DNA from: an uncultured Candidatus Melainabacteria bacterium
Lineage (GTDB): Bacteria > Cyanobacteriota > Vampirovibrionia > Gastranaerophilales > Gastranaerophilaceae
Direction: 5' to 3'
DNA: 21,186 bases
NCBI GenBank assembly: GCA_934693235.1
Contig: CAKUUY010000028.1
Span: 1 to 21,186 of the forward strand
The notes under the pieces are model-generated. The model saw only the letters and a list, made by a program, of their open reading frames with translations. It did not search any database and was not told the origin of the DNA. Positions 1 through 6,427 of this stretch are shown piece by piece (within the stretch, counting starts at the first letter, position 1; each line of letters opens with the position of its first letter). The position numbers and the translations under genes are program-made.

Positions 1-44
1 TTCGCTTTAGCTCACTAACAAATTCTTTCTCCCCCTCGGGGAGA
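1..44. repeat. Partial copy of the two-hairpin intergenic repeat (copy D)
   Basis: A 7-bp hairpin with arms at 28-34 and 38-44 (TCTCCCC / GGGGAGA, loop CTC) is preceded by TTCGC (1-5) and AGCTCACTAACAA (9-21). The same two blocks occur with the same spacing at 11824-11828 and 11832-11844 inside the composite repeat. The left edge of the window cuts this copy. It lies just downstream of the stop of the minus-strand pilin-like gene, but no T-tract follows the hairpin on that strand, so I do not call it a terminator. Confidence 0.65.
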
Positions 45-53
45 TAAATCTAT

Positions 54-836
54 CTAATAATCAAACTTAAATCCGTTCTCCAAAAAGTGTCCAAAACATC
101 CGCCGTAAAGACCACCTAAGCAAGTTTCAAATTTATTTTCTCTTACTTCTGATGCTGAATTGTCCCACCCAGAATTACACTCAATGTTTTTTCTACATTC
201 TGGAGTTACAGACCCTTCATCAATACTTCCATCATAAAAAATGTCCATATCCCAATAATCATATCCTACTTTATTTGGACCTTTTTTACCATTAATATCC
301 ACATGTATCCAAAGTGGTCCACCCCAGGATACAGGTTGCATTATCATACACATTCCATCAGCGATAACAAAGGCAAAACTACTACTATGACCTAAATAAT
401 ATTTTTCAACTCCATCGAAAAGGGTTCCATCTGAGAAGGTATCTCCATTCTGTAGTTTGTAATTACTAGCAAAACACCCACCATTGCTGTCACATTCTTT
501 AACAACCTTAAAGTATTTCCTAACAAAATTATTTACTGCTTCTTGAGCTTTTGCCTCATTTGCATTTTTTTCTTCGTCACTTAAATTATCATTATAAACC
601 TCTATCAATGGAATATTTCTCAAATCATCCACACCCTCATCAGCCATGTATTTTTTTATTGCTTGTGACATGTTGGAATAAAACTTTTGTGTAGCAACTT
701 CAAGAGATCTTTTTTGTTGATTTTGTATCAATGTTGGTAGTGTCATTGCTGCTACGACACCGATTATCGCAAGCATTATTAAAACTTCTGCTAACGTAAA
801 TCCAAGACTTTGTTTATTAGATATTAAATTTTTCAT
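54..836 (-). CDS. Type IV pilin-like (pseudopilin) protein with class III prepilin leader
   Basis: The 260-aa protein starts MKNLISNKQS and carries a prepilin processing site, LG|FTLAEVL, with Gly12 before the cut, Phe13 as first mature residue and the conserved Glu at mature position 5. Residues 13-35 form the hydrophobic helix. The rest is a soluble domain rich in Cys (CDSNGGC, PECRKNIEC, ETCLGGLYGGC), which suggests disulfides outside the cytoplasm. A prepilin peptidase would cleave and N-methylate it before assembly into a pilus or a type II secretion-like pseudopilus. I chose ATG 836 rather than the upstream ATG at 851 because AAAGGA (revcomp of about 844-849) sits 6 nt before 836 and would lie inside the gene otherwise. 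No other pilus gene is nearby, so this is probably a stand-alone minor pilin. It is transcribed divergently from the XRE gene. Assignment to the prepilin class is secure; the exact role is unknown. Confidence 0.85.
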   Translation of the reverse strand: MKNLISNKQSLGFTLAEVLIMLAIIGVVAAMTLPTLIQNQQKRSLEVATQKFYSNMSQAIKKYMADEGVDDLRNIPLIEVYNDNLSDEEKNANEAKAQEAVNNFVRKYFKVVKECDSNGGCFASNYKLQNGDTFSDGTLFDGVEKYYLGHSSSFAFVIADGMCMIMQPVSWGGPLWIHVDINGKKGPNKVGYDYWDMDIFYDGSIDEGSVTPECRKNIECNSGWDNSASEVRENKFETCLGGLYGGCFGHFLENGFKFDY

Positions 837-869
837 TATTAATCCTTTCAAAAAATAAAAAACATTTTT

Positions 870-886
870 GTAAGATAATATCTTAC
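870..886. promoter_or_regulatory. Perfect 17-nt palindrome, candidate operator between divergent genes
   Basis: GTAAGATAATATCTTAC is an 8-bp inverted repeat around one central base. It lies 33 nt upstream of the pilin-like ATG (836, minus) and 34 nt upstream of the XRE ATG (921, plus), so it is nearly equidistant from both. XRE/HTH_3 dimers commonly bind such dyads and control their own gene. Binding by the adjacent regulator is inference. Confidence 0.55.
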
Positions 887-920
887 ATATTTGTATTTAT
901 TATTGTTGCAAAATAAGTCT

Positions 921-1130
921 ATGTCAAGACTTGTGAAACTAGGTCAAAATATTAAATATTACAGAAAACAGAAAAATTTATCGCAAAATGAGTTTGCAGA
1001 AATGATAAATTTTTCTCGGGAACATCTTGCTTGCATTGAGACAGGAAAAGAGTTTGTGAGCTTGAGAAAATTGTTCTTAATAGCTGATACCCTTGGAATT
1101 TCACTAAAATCATTAATTGATTTTGATTAG
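921..1130 (+). CDS. XRE-family helix-turn-helix regulator (69 aa)
   Basis: This is a minimal single-domain HTH_3/XRE DNA-binding protein. Residues 6-66 carry the family pattern: LGQNIKYYRKQKNLSQNEFAEM, then the recognition-helix region FSREHLACIETGK, then the closing helices SLRKLFLIADTLGISLKSLI. An in-frame TTG at 891 would add ten residues, but the family pattern begins right after ATG 921, so I use 921. No Shine-Dalgarno precedes it. A CAAAAT hexamer ends 6 nt before the ATG, which faintly resembles the leaderless pattern seen elsewhere in this window. It diverges from the pilin-like gene with a perfect palindrome between them, so it may repress both itself and the pilin gene. No partner toxin gene is adjacent. 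Family call is confident; target is inferred. Confidence 0.85.
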   Translation: MSRLVKLGQNIKYYRKQKNLSQNEFAEMINFSREHLACIETGKEFVSLRKLFLIADTLGISLKSLIDFD

Positions 1131-1157
1131 ACCTAAATTTGCAGTAACAAAAAAATA

Positions 1158-1206
1158 AATCCCCAGATTTTACTATTTTCGACTTATACCTAAAGGGGAT
1201 TATTTT
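1158..1206 (+). terminator. Possible terminator after the XRE gene
   Basis: Inverted arms AATCCCC (1158-1164) and GGGGATT (1195-1201) are followed by ATTTTGTGTG. The 30-nt loop is long and the T-run is interrupted, so this is a weak terminator or a structured leader of the next gene. Confidence 0.35.
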
Positions 1207-1257
1207 GTGTGCGAAAAGTTTTAAAATTTACATATAACATATTGTGGAGTGATTATC

Positions 1258-1566
1258 ATGCTAATGGGAAATGATTGCCATGATTGCAGCAAGTACAATC
1301 GTTTGGAAATGAAAAATGTGAATAAAGATATTCTTGCGTGGCTTGAAGAAATTGTAGAAGAAAACAACAGCCGCATTGAAAAAAAAGAATGGAAAAGCAA
1401 ATATAACAGTTATGTTATCTATGACTATGAACCATTCTGTACAGACGGTTTTGAGATTAATGTGGTAATTACATCTTATAATGCCGCGTATTTGAACTTT
1501 ATTAAATATTTGTATGATGAGAAAATAAGTACGATAGAATACTTGAACAGTTGCATTGGCGTATAA
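1258..1566 (+). CDS. Small hypothetical protein with an N-terminal CxxC (102 aa)
   Basis: I do not recognise this family. The protein begins MLMGNDCHDCSKY, with a CxxC pair at residues 7 and 10 and further Cys at 61 and 99. The remainder is a charged helix (about 21-48) followed by a segment rich in beta formers and aromatics (SYVIYDYEPF, FEINVVITSY). There is no signal peptide or membrane segment, so it is probably cytoplasmic. ATG 1258 is preferred over GTG 1249 because GGAG (1246-1249) lies 8 nt upstream and overlaps the GTG. It follows the XRE gene on the same strand after 127 nt and ends at a strong bidirectional terminator. The CxxC could bind metal or be redox-active, but no second metal pair is evident. 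Confidence 0.6.
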   Translation: MLMGNDCHDCSKYNRLEMKNVNKDILAWLEEIVEENNSRIEKKEWKSKYNSYVIYDYEPFCTDGFEINVVITSYNAAYLNFIKYLYDEKISTIEYLNSCIGV

Positions 1567-1570
1567 ATAA

Positions 1571-1607
1571 AACAGACCGGTTAAATATTTTAATCGGTCT
1601 GTTTTTA
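1571..1607. terminator. Strong bidirectional intrinsic terminator between convergent genes
   Basis: AACAGACCG (1571-1579) pairs with CGGTCTGTT (1595-1603). The inner TTAAA/TTTAA extends the stem, leaving a 3-nt loop. A T-run follows on the plus strand, and A-runs upstream give Ts on the minus strand. It serves the CxxC gene (plus) and the zinc-ribbon gene (minus). Confidence 0.85.
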
Positions 1608-1628
1608 TCTATTTGATTTTATTAAATT

Positions 1629-1913
1629 TTAATTTTCTGTTGCTTCGTGTTCTTTAGTAAAGCAATCTTTGCAATAGACTTCTTTTCCCGGAATAGGTTT
1701 GAACGGAACTTGAGTTTGAGCTCCGCATTTTGAACAAACAGCATCATACATTCTTCTTTTTCTTCTGTTGTTGTTTCTGCGAGCTTTTCTGCAGTCCGGA
1801 CATCTTTTTGGCTTGTTCACCAAACCTTTTTCTGCATAGAATTCTTGTTCACCTGCTGTGAAGATAAATTCTGCGCCGCAATCTTCACATACAAGTTTTT
1901 CATCTTGGTACAT
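1629..1913 (-). CDS. Double zinc-ribbon protein (94 aa)
   Basis: Two four-cysteine zinc sites are visible. The first is C9-x2-C12 with C38-x2-C41 (VCEDCGAEF ... CPDCRKARR), matching the probable zinc-ribbon family zf-trcl (PF13451). The second is C60-x2-C63 with C81-x2-C84 (CSKCGAQTQVPF ... CKDCF). A very basic linker, residues 42-54 (RKARRNNNRRKRR), joins them and may contact nucleic acid. Small proteins of this layout are common in anaerobes and Cyanobacteria relatives but have no established role. The start is fixed by GGAG 7 nt upstream (revcomp 1921-1924). It has its own promoter (1980-2007) downstream of nagZ and ends at the shared terminator 1571-1607. Domain call is firm; function is unknown, with RNA or DNA binding as a guess. 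Confidence 0.8.
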   Translation of the reverse strand: MYQDEKLVCEDCGAEFIFTAGEQEFYAEKGLVNKPKRCPDCRKARRNNNRRKRRMYDAVCSKCGAQTQVPFKPIPGKEVYCKDCFTKEHEATEN

Positions 1914-1979
1914 TTGTCTTCTCCTAGTTTAAAATGGTACTTTAAAGAAACCTTTCGCAAAATTCCTTTAGCTTTCCTT

Positions 1980-2007
1980 ATTATACACATTTTTTGAAAA
2001 TTTGCAA
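1980..2007 (-). promoter_or_regulatory. Sigma70-type promoter for the zinc-ribbon gene
   Basis: On the minus strand TTGCAA (2007..2002), a 16-nt spacer and a perfect TATAAT (1985..1980) precede a leader of roughly 60 nt containing the GGAG ribosome site. Confidence 0.6.
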
Positions 2008-2021
2008 GTGTATACCACAGT

Positions 2022-2993
2022 TTATAATATATTCTTTATGCGCTTCAAATGTATTATTTTATCAAAAGATTTTTCAATATTTTCACGTAGTTCAATGTCA
2101 TTTTCAGCTTTTTTAGCAATTGTTTCAATTATATTCATTGTTTCAGGAGTAGAATTTCTATAAATAAACATATTTAATCCTGCTCGAATTCCCATTTCAC
2201 AGGCTTCAATATCTCCAAATTTTGCAACTCCTTTCATTACCATATCATCAGAAATAGTAACTCCTTTAAATCCAAGTATATTTTTGAGATAGAAAATAGC
2301 ATTTTTGCTCAACGACGTCGGAATAACATCTTTTTCAAAACAAGTACAATGAAGATGTGCAATCATAACCATTTCAATATTTTTTGCACAAACTGCAAAT
2401 GGTTTTATGTGAGTTTTTTCCATTTCTTCAAGTGACAAATCTATTTCAGGCAAAGTCAAATGGCTGTCAGTGTTAGCATCTCCATGTCCCGGAAAATGTT
2501 TTACGCAAGGAATAATCCCATTTTCTCGATATGTTTGAGAAACTATTTTTTCTGCTTTAACAACATCTTTAACATTGTTTGAAAACGCACGTTCTCCGAT
2601 AATCGGATTATTTGGATTTGTGTTCACATCAATACAAGGAGCAAAATTAAGGTTTATCCCATAGCTTGTTAATTCGTGGGCAATTTCTCTTGTTTGTGAT
2701 TTCAAAAATTCTTCACCTTTTTCAAACGCAAATTTAGCAGACAGATACTTTTTGCCGTTATGAATATTTTCAGTTCTTTCAACTCTGCCACCCTCTTGGT
2801 CAATTGACAAAAACGGATGGATTTTTGATTGTGATTTTATATCATTAATTAACATTTTAAATTGTTGAGAAGTTTGAATATCTTTTGTAAAAAATATTAT
2901 TCCGCCCAGACCTTTTTTGAGGGCTTCTTTGTACCCATTGCCATCTGTCCCGAGGATAAACATTTGGTATAATTTTGTTTTCAAATCAGTCAT
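2022..2993 (-). CDS. nagZ: Beta-N-acetylhexosaminidase, glycoside hydrolase family 3 (NagZ type)
   Basis: A 323-aa single-domain GH3 enzyme without signal peptide, close to the roughly 340 aa of E. coli NagZ. Signature motifs are in order: LSIDQEGGRV (62-71, substrate binding), GERAF (133-137), KHFPGHGDANTDSH (165-178, the flexible His-Asp acid/base loop typical of NagZ) and TISDDMVM (246-253, with Asp249 as the nucleophile). NagZ removes GlcNAc from anhydroMurNAc-peptides or muropeptides in cytosolic wall recycling. Its start overlaps the stop of the upstream gene by one base (TAATG), so the two are translationally coupled; AAAGG lies 7 nt upstream. No AmpG, AmpD or AnmK gene is in view, so the recycling route is inferred from the family. 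A wider beta-hexosaminidase or glucosidase specificity cannot be excluded, but the loop motif favours NagZ. Confidence 0.9.
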   Translation of the reverse strand: MTDLKTKLYQMFILGTDGNGYKEALKKGLGGIIFFTKDIQTSQQFKMLINDIKSQSKIHPFLSIDQEGGRVERTENIHNGKKYLSAKFAFEKGEEFLKSQTREIAHELTSYGINLNFAPCIDVNTNPNNPIIGERAFSNNVKDVVKAEKIVSQTYRENGIIPCVKHFPGHGDANTDSHLTLPEIDLSLEEMEKTHIKPFAVCAKNIEMVMIAHLHCTCFEKDVIPTSLSKNAIFYLKNILGFKGVTISDDMVMKGVAKFGDIEACEMGIRAGLNMFIYRNSTPETMNIIETIAKKAENDIELRENIEKSFDKIIHLKRIKNIL

Positions 2994-3583
2994 TATAATA
3001 CCTTTTCCGACGATTCAAAAAGTTCGTACAATTTGCCATTATCAATAACTTTTTCAATAGCTTTCAAAATTTCCTTTAAGCCTGCTTCATCAACTGATTT
3101 TAGGTTTGATGGTAGTTTTACATCCGTTGTTGTTTGAACTTTTACAAAGCCTTCATTGAGTTTTAAAAATTCTCTATATATATCAAGAATTTTCAAACTT
3201 TTTTCATCTACTGAAAAATTTTGGCCTAGATAGTATTTAGCATCTTTTTTTAGTTGTTCAATATATTTTTTGATAAAATCAACTTCTTCCAAAGTTTCTG
3301 TTTCAGAAAACTCTCCACCATAACAAAGATTTCCGACAACAGGTTTTTCGCCAAGACTTTTAATATAAACTGCCCACAAAATACAACCAAGATAAAATCC
3401 CAAATAATTTTTCAAAAGTGATTGAATTTTTGGATAAAACATTTTGAACTGCATTTTCTTTTGATTAAAGTTTCTGCAACTATTTAACGAATTATAAACA
3501 TATTCAATATTAGGTTCAAATGCAGACATGTGCTGAATAAATCCAGGATCAAATTGAATGTTGTTTGTTGTATCTATTGTCAT
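2993..3583 (-). CDS. Hypothetical helical protein coupled to nagZ (196 aa)
   Basis: I do not recognise this protein. ATG 3583 is chosen over the in-frame ATG at 3619 because AAAAGGAG lies 6 nt before it. It is predicted largely alpha-helical. Residues 57-77 (LKNYLGFYLGCILWAVYIKSL) are the only strongly hydrophobic stretch, perhaps an amphipathic or membrane-associated helix. The C-terminal third (residues 125-190) is a charged helical region. Cys at 36, 67 and 87 have no metal-site spacing. It forms a two-gene unit with nagZ (one-base stop/start overlap), so a link to wall turnover is possible but is guilt by association only. No promoter consensus was identified in the repeat-rich 3584-3711 region upstream. 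Confidence 0.6.
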   Translation of the reverse strand: MTIDTTNNIQFDPGFIQHMSAFEPNIEYVYNSLNSCRNFNQKKMQFKMFYPKIQSLLKNYLGFYLGCILWAVYIKSLGEKPVVGNLCYGGEFSETETLEEVDFIKKYIEQLKKDAKYYLGQNFSVDEKSLKILDIYREFLKLNEGFVKVQTTTDVKLPSNLKSVDEAGLKEILKAIEKVIDNGKLYELFESSEKVL

Positions 3584-3604
3584 TGTGGTCTCCTTTTTAT
3601 TGGG

Positions 3605-3705
3605 GGTGAATAAGTCCATTTCAGTTGCTATGCAACATAATATATTTTCGAACGGAGTGAGCGATAAGAACTTATTGCCTTATTCACTTATTCACCTATT
3701 CGCTT
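3605..3705. repeat. Palindrome-rich intergenic patch
   Basis: GGTGAATAAG (3605-3614) is repeated inverted as CTTATTCACC (3687-3696). Inside are GTTGC-TAT-GCAAC (3624-3636), a dyad ATAAG-AA-CTTAT (3664-3675), and three near-tandem TTATTCAC/CTATTCGC units (3680-3702). No coding potential was seen. The patch spans the gap between the hydrolase stop (3712) and the hypothetical gene. Confidence 0.5.
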
Positions 3706-3711
3706 TCTCCA

Positions 3712-4908
3712 TCATATCATCTCAAACTTAACTTTCTTCTTGTTATTTTTCAAAACTTTTTGTTGGTATTTTTCATCATATTGCAGTCTATAACCATTAG
3801 AAAATGCTTTTACAACTGCATTTGAAAAAGTTCGTTTTCCACTCCAATATGAAGTATGTGCAAATAAAACTGAACGTTTAGACCAAACACTTGAATTGTC
3901 GTAGACGAATCCTGTAGGATTTTCAATTTTTATGTTTGCAAGTTTTTCCATTTCTGCAATGGTTAGATTTTTTGTACTCGGAAAACCAAGCGGATCTTCT
4001 CGATAATTTACTGTTATGAAAAACAAACCGTTTTCAATTATATATTTTAGCATTAATTTGTTATAGTAAGTTAATTCATAGTTCGGATCAGCAAGGTCTG
4101 AGTAAAATAATACAAGAGGACTTGCAAAATTTACGACACCTTTTAGTGCATCAGTCGGTGCACAGGCTGTTTTTGTTGCCTCTTGAAGATTTAAGTAGTT
4201 TTGCTCAATAGAATTGTCATCAAAATTTTTTAAAACTAAATGTCCGCTATCAGAAACAACCCCGAGATTAGCTTTTGAAAGCGCGGAAATACAAGTATTT
4301 TCTATAGGATGAGTCTTTACAAAATCTCTAACCTCTTCGCTTACTTTAATGGTATTAAAAAGATTGTCAGGGTTTATATAAGCTAGTTTGTTAAACATAT
4401 ATTCATATGTAATAAAAGTCCCTGCAGAATAGCCATATAATACAACTTTATTCCCCTTTTTCGATTCTTGTTTAACAGTTTCATTCAAATCATCCAAAAT
4501 AGGAAGCATGTTATGTGGTTTTTGAACCCAAATTGCATCATGAAGATATGCTGTCAACATAGAACGAACTTTGTAAGCAATCGTTGGACTGAACGCTTTT
4601 GTTATATCAAGTTGTTCTTGTACAAACTCTAAATCATTTTTGCTTTTGTCACCCCAAAAGAAAATTACGGGTTCTTGGTTAATTGTGTACTGCGGTTTGT
4701 TTTGAAAAACTTTTCTAATCTCTTTGTTTTTTTCAAACTTTTTTTTCATAACAGGATGAAGTTTATTAACCCCGTTTATATACCAGTTGCGCATTTTGGT
4801 ATCATTGTTGTTTGAACCGTTAATATAGACGAAACTCATATTATCTTGTGCAAAACAAACATTTTGTAAAATAATTAATCCTAAAATAATTCCTAAAATC
4901 TTTTTCAT
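3712..4908 (-). CDS. Exported alpha/beta-hydrolase-like protein (398 aa)
   Basis: The N-terminus (MKKILGIILGLIILQNVCFA, residues 1-20) is a Sec signal peptide, so the protein acts in the periplasm or outside. Residues 155-163 (VVLYGYSAG) carry the nucleophile elbow GxSxG with Ser161, after a beta-strand and before a helix, as in alpha/beta hydrolases and lipases. Candidate partners are Asp306 (NYREDPLGFP) and His351 (LFAHTSYW); the His lies in the right part of the fold, but the triad is inferred. Substrate is unknown; esterase or lipase activity is plausible. There is no Shine-Dalgarno. Instead an extended -10 box (4923..4915) ends 6 nt before the ATG, suggesting a leaderless mRNA starting just past the aquaporin terminator. 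The C-terminus is strongly basic (LKNNKKKVKF). Confidence 0.7.
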   Translation of the reverse strand: MKKILGIILGLIILQNVCFAQDNMSFVYINGSNNNDTKMRNWYINGVNKLHPVMKKKFEKNKEIRKVFQNKPQYTINQEPVIFFWGDKSKNDLEFVQEQLDITKAFSPTIAYKVRSMLTAYLHDAIWVQKPHNMLPILDDLNETVKQESKKGNKVVLYGYSAGTFITYEYMFNKLAYINPDNLFNTIKVSEEVRDFVKTHPIENTCISALSKANLGVVSDSGHLVLKNFDDNSIEQNYLNLQEATKTACAPTDALKGVVNFASPLVLFYSDLADPNYELTYYNKLMLKYIIENGLFFITVNYREDPLGFPSTKNLTIAEMEKLANIKIENPTGFVYDNSSVWSKRSVLFAHTSYWSGKRTFSNAVVKAFSNGYRLQYDEKYQQKVLKNNKKKVKFEMI

Positions 4909-4914
4909 GTCAAT

Positions 4915-4923
4915 ATAATAACA
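4915..4923 (-). promoter_or_regulatory. Extended -10 promoter 6 nt before the hydrolase ATG (leaderless)
   Basis: On the minus strand TGT-TATTAT-ATTGAC-ATG: the extended -10 motif ends 6 nt before the start codon, placing transcription initiation at or next to the A of ATG. No ribosome site exists. The upstream side directly abuts the T-tract of the aquaporin terminator. Confidence 0.55.
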
Positions 4924-4924
4924 T

Positions 4925-4947
4925 AAAAAACGGGGGGAAAGCCCCCC
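4925..4947 (-). terminator. Intrinsic terminator of the aquaporin gene
   Basis: Read on the minus strand, GGGGGG (4947..4942) pairs with CCCCCC (4937..4932) over a 4-nt loop and is followed by G and TTTTTT (4930..4925). It begins 5 nt past the aquaporin stop codon. Confidence 0.9.
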
Positions 4948-4952
4948 ATCTC

Positions 4953-5591
4953 TTAATCATTAATTTCTGTGAGTTTATAAACTCCGGCGGCAGCAGCTCC
5001 GGCTACAAAATTTGTTAAAATTGTTATTAAAATGAATTTGCATTGAGCAAAACCAATTACAAGCAAACCTAGTGCGACAGCAGGATTAAACGCTCCGTAA
5101 CAGGTTCCGACTGTAGCCAAAAGTCCGATAAGGACTACAGAACCGATTGCAAATCCAAAATAAGAATTTCCCTTCGTTTTTTCAGATGTTGTAACTTGCA
5201 AAACAACATAACAAAGTAAGAATGTGAAAAGGAATTCGCAAATCGTCATTGGAATAATACTGAATGAAGTTTCATTTGAATATGGTGGAATTGCTACTAT
5301 ATAGCCGGCTATTAATGCTCCAAGAGAACCTCCGATAATTTGGGAAATTACGTATGGTATAAAATCTCTCCATTTTAAAGCACCTCTAACACTTGCTGCA
5401 AGCGAAACAGCAGGATTGTAGTGTCCGCCTGAAATAGTTCCACCCATATAAACCAAAACTATTAAGGCAAAACCGATTGCTAATGGCGGAAATGCTCCTC
5501 TTCCATTAGGAAAGATGGAACAACAAATTGTAAATATAAAAAAGAATGTTCCTAATAATTCAACAAAACATTTTTTTAGTAAATTTTTCAT
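4953..5591 (-). CDS. MIP-family channel (aquaporin-like), lacking the Arg after the second NPA
   Basis: A 212-aa membrane protein with six hydrophobic helices and the two half-helix NPA motifs of the major intrinsic protein family: SGGHYNPAVSLA in the first half and GAFNPAVALG in the second. It should conduct water or small neutral solutes across the inner membrane. The residue after the second NPA is Val, whereas classical aquaporins and glycerol facilitators have Arg there (NPAR), the Arg of the aromatic/arginine filter; a wider or altered selectivity is expected. ATG 5591 is chosen over the upstream 5672 start because AAGGAG lies about 8 nt before it and a good promoter (5614-5642) would otherwise be inside the gene. 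It diverges from pgeF and ends at a strong terminator. Confidence 0.85.
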   Translation of the reverse strand: MKNLLKKCFVELLGTFFFIFTICCSIFPNGRGAFPPLAIGFALIVLVYMGGTISGGHYNPAVSLAASVRGALKWRDFIPYVISQIIGGSLGALIAGYIVAIPPYSNETSFSIIPMTICEFLFTFLLCYVVLQVTTSEKTKGNSYFGFAIGSVVLIGLLATVGTCYGAFNPAVALGLLVIGFAQCKFILITILTNFVAGAAAAGVYKLTEIND

Positions 5592-5613
5592 ATAAAACTC
5601 TCCTTCTTGCTTG

Positions 5614-5642
5614 ATTTTAACATGTTGTACTATATAATGCAA
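5614..5642 (-). promoter_or_regulatory. Promoter of the aquaporin gene
   Basis: On the minus strand TTGCAT (5642..5637), a 17-nt spacer and TAAAAT (5619..5614) with an upstream TGT give a -35/extended -10 promoter. The leader is about 15 nt and contains AAGGAG. Confidence 0.65.
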
Positions 5643-5671
5643 TTCTCTTGTTGGTAGATAAAAATTTTTCA

Positions 5672-5680
5672 TGTTATTAT
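5672..5680 (+). promoter_or_regulatory. Extended -10 promoter 6 nt before the pgeF ATG (leaderless)
   Basis: TGT-TATTAT (5672-5680) is followed by six bases and ATG 5687. A TTGGTA at 5651-5656 gives an 18-nt spacer. There is no Shine-Dalgarno. The arrangement is nearly identical to that before the hydrolase gene. Confidence 0.55.
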
Positions 5681-5686
5681 ACTTAT

Positions 5687-6427
5687 ATGTTTTATTTTGA
5701 AGAGATTTACGGCAAAAAAATATTAAAAAGTTCTTTATTAAGTGGTTTAAATCATTTTTTTACAACACGTGAAACTGTCATAAAAACAAAAGAACCGAAT
5801 TTTGAAAAACTTGTAGATGATAATAAAAAAGAAGTTTGTGATTTTTTAGGAATAGTAGAAGAAAATTTTATTCATCCGTCCCAAACCCATACTTCACATA
5901 TTGAAGTTGCTCAAATCGGAAAAAATTTATACCCTGACACAGACGGGTTGATTTTAACAAATAAAGAACAGGCAATATATTTAAACTTTGCAGACTGCAC
6001 ACCTGTAATAATTTATGATCCAATCAAACATATTGGAGCTGTTTCGCATGCCGGATGGCGCGGAACTGCCGGGAAAATTGCATCTAAAACAGTTGAAAAA
6101 ATGGCCAATGAATTTGGTTCAAATCCTGCGAATTTGAAATGTGCAATAGGTCCAGCAATTTCTTTTTGTTGTTACAATGTGGGTGAAGAAGTTCTACAAA
6201 AAATGAAAGAAACTGTCGAAAATTTTGATAGTTTATCCGAAATCAGACAAGGAAATATTTACATAAATCTAAAAGGTATAAACAGACAACAACTTATTGA
6301 AGTCGGAGTTAAGCCTGAAAATATTGATGTTTGCCCATATTGCACAGTTTGTAACAATGATTTGTTTTTTTCTTATAGAAATGAAAACGCAACAACTAAC
6401 CGCCATAGCGCAGTTATAAAATTATAA
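5687..6427 (+). CDS. pgeF: Peptidoglycan editing factor / multicopper-oxidase-like YfiH family (PgeF)
   Basis: A 246-aa protein of the YfiH/DUF152/LACC1 family. Conserved blocks are present: SQTHTSHI (66-72), DGLIL and ADCTPVIIYDP (102-112), SHAGWRGT (120-127), IGPAISFCCYNVGEEV (154-169) and the terminal FFSYRNENATTNR (227-239). The usual zinc ligands are His68, Cys104 and His121. Family members act as purine nucleoside phosphorylase/adenosine deaminase-type enzymes, and in E. coli PgeF protects wall synthesis from L-Ser misincorporation. The protein is cytoplasmic with no signal peptide. ATG 5687 is preferred over the in-frame TTG 5648, since homology starts there and the upstream part overlaps divergent promoter sequence. 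It converges on the PabA/TrpG gene, with tails overlapping by 6 nt. Confidence 0.9.
   Translation: MFYFEEIYGKKILKSSLLSGLNHFFTTRETVIKTKEPNFEKLVDDNKKEVCDFLGIVEENFIHPSQTHTSHIEVAQIGKNLYPDTDGLILTNKEQAIYLNFADCTPVIIYDPIKHIGAVSHAGWRGTAGKIASKTVEKMANEFGSNPANLKCAIGPAISFCCYNVGEEVLQKMKETVENFDSLSEIRQGNIYINLKGINRQQLIEVGVKPENIDVCPYCTVCNNDLFFSYRNENATTNRHSAVIKL

Noticed and set aside
891..1566. Toxin-antitoxin pair (XRE plus following small gene)
   Set aside because: The genes are 127 nt apart with a possible terminator between, and the second protein shows no HipA, RelE, HigB or similar motif.
5648..5686. Longer N-terminus of PgeF from TTG 5648
   Set aside because: These codons overlap promoter sequence and are not part of the family fold; ATG 5687 fits homology and the extended -10.
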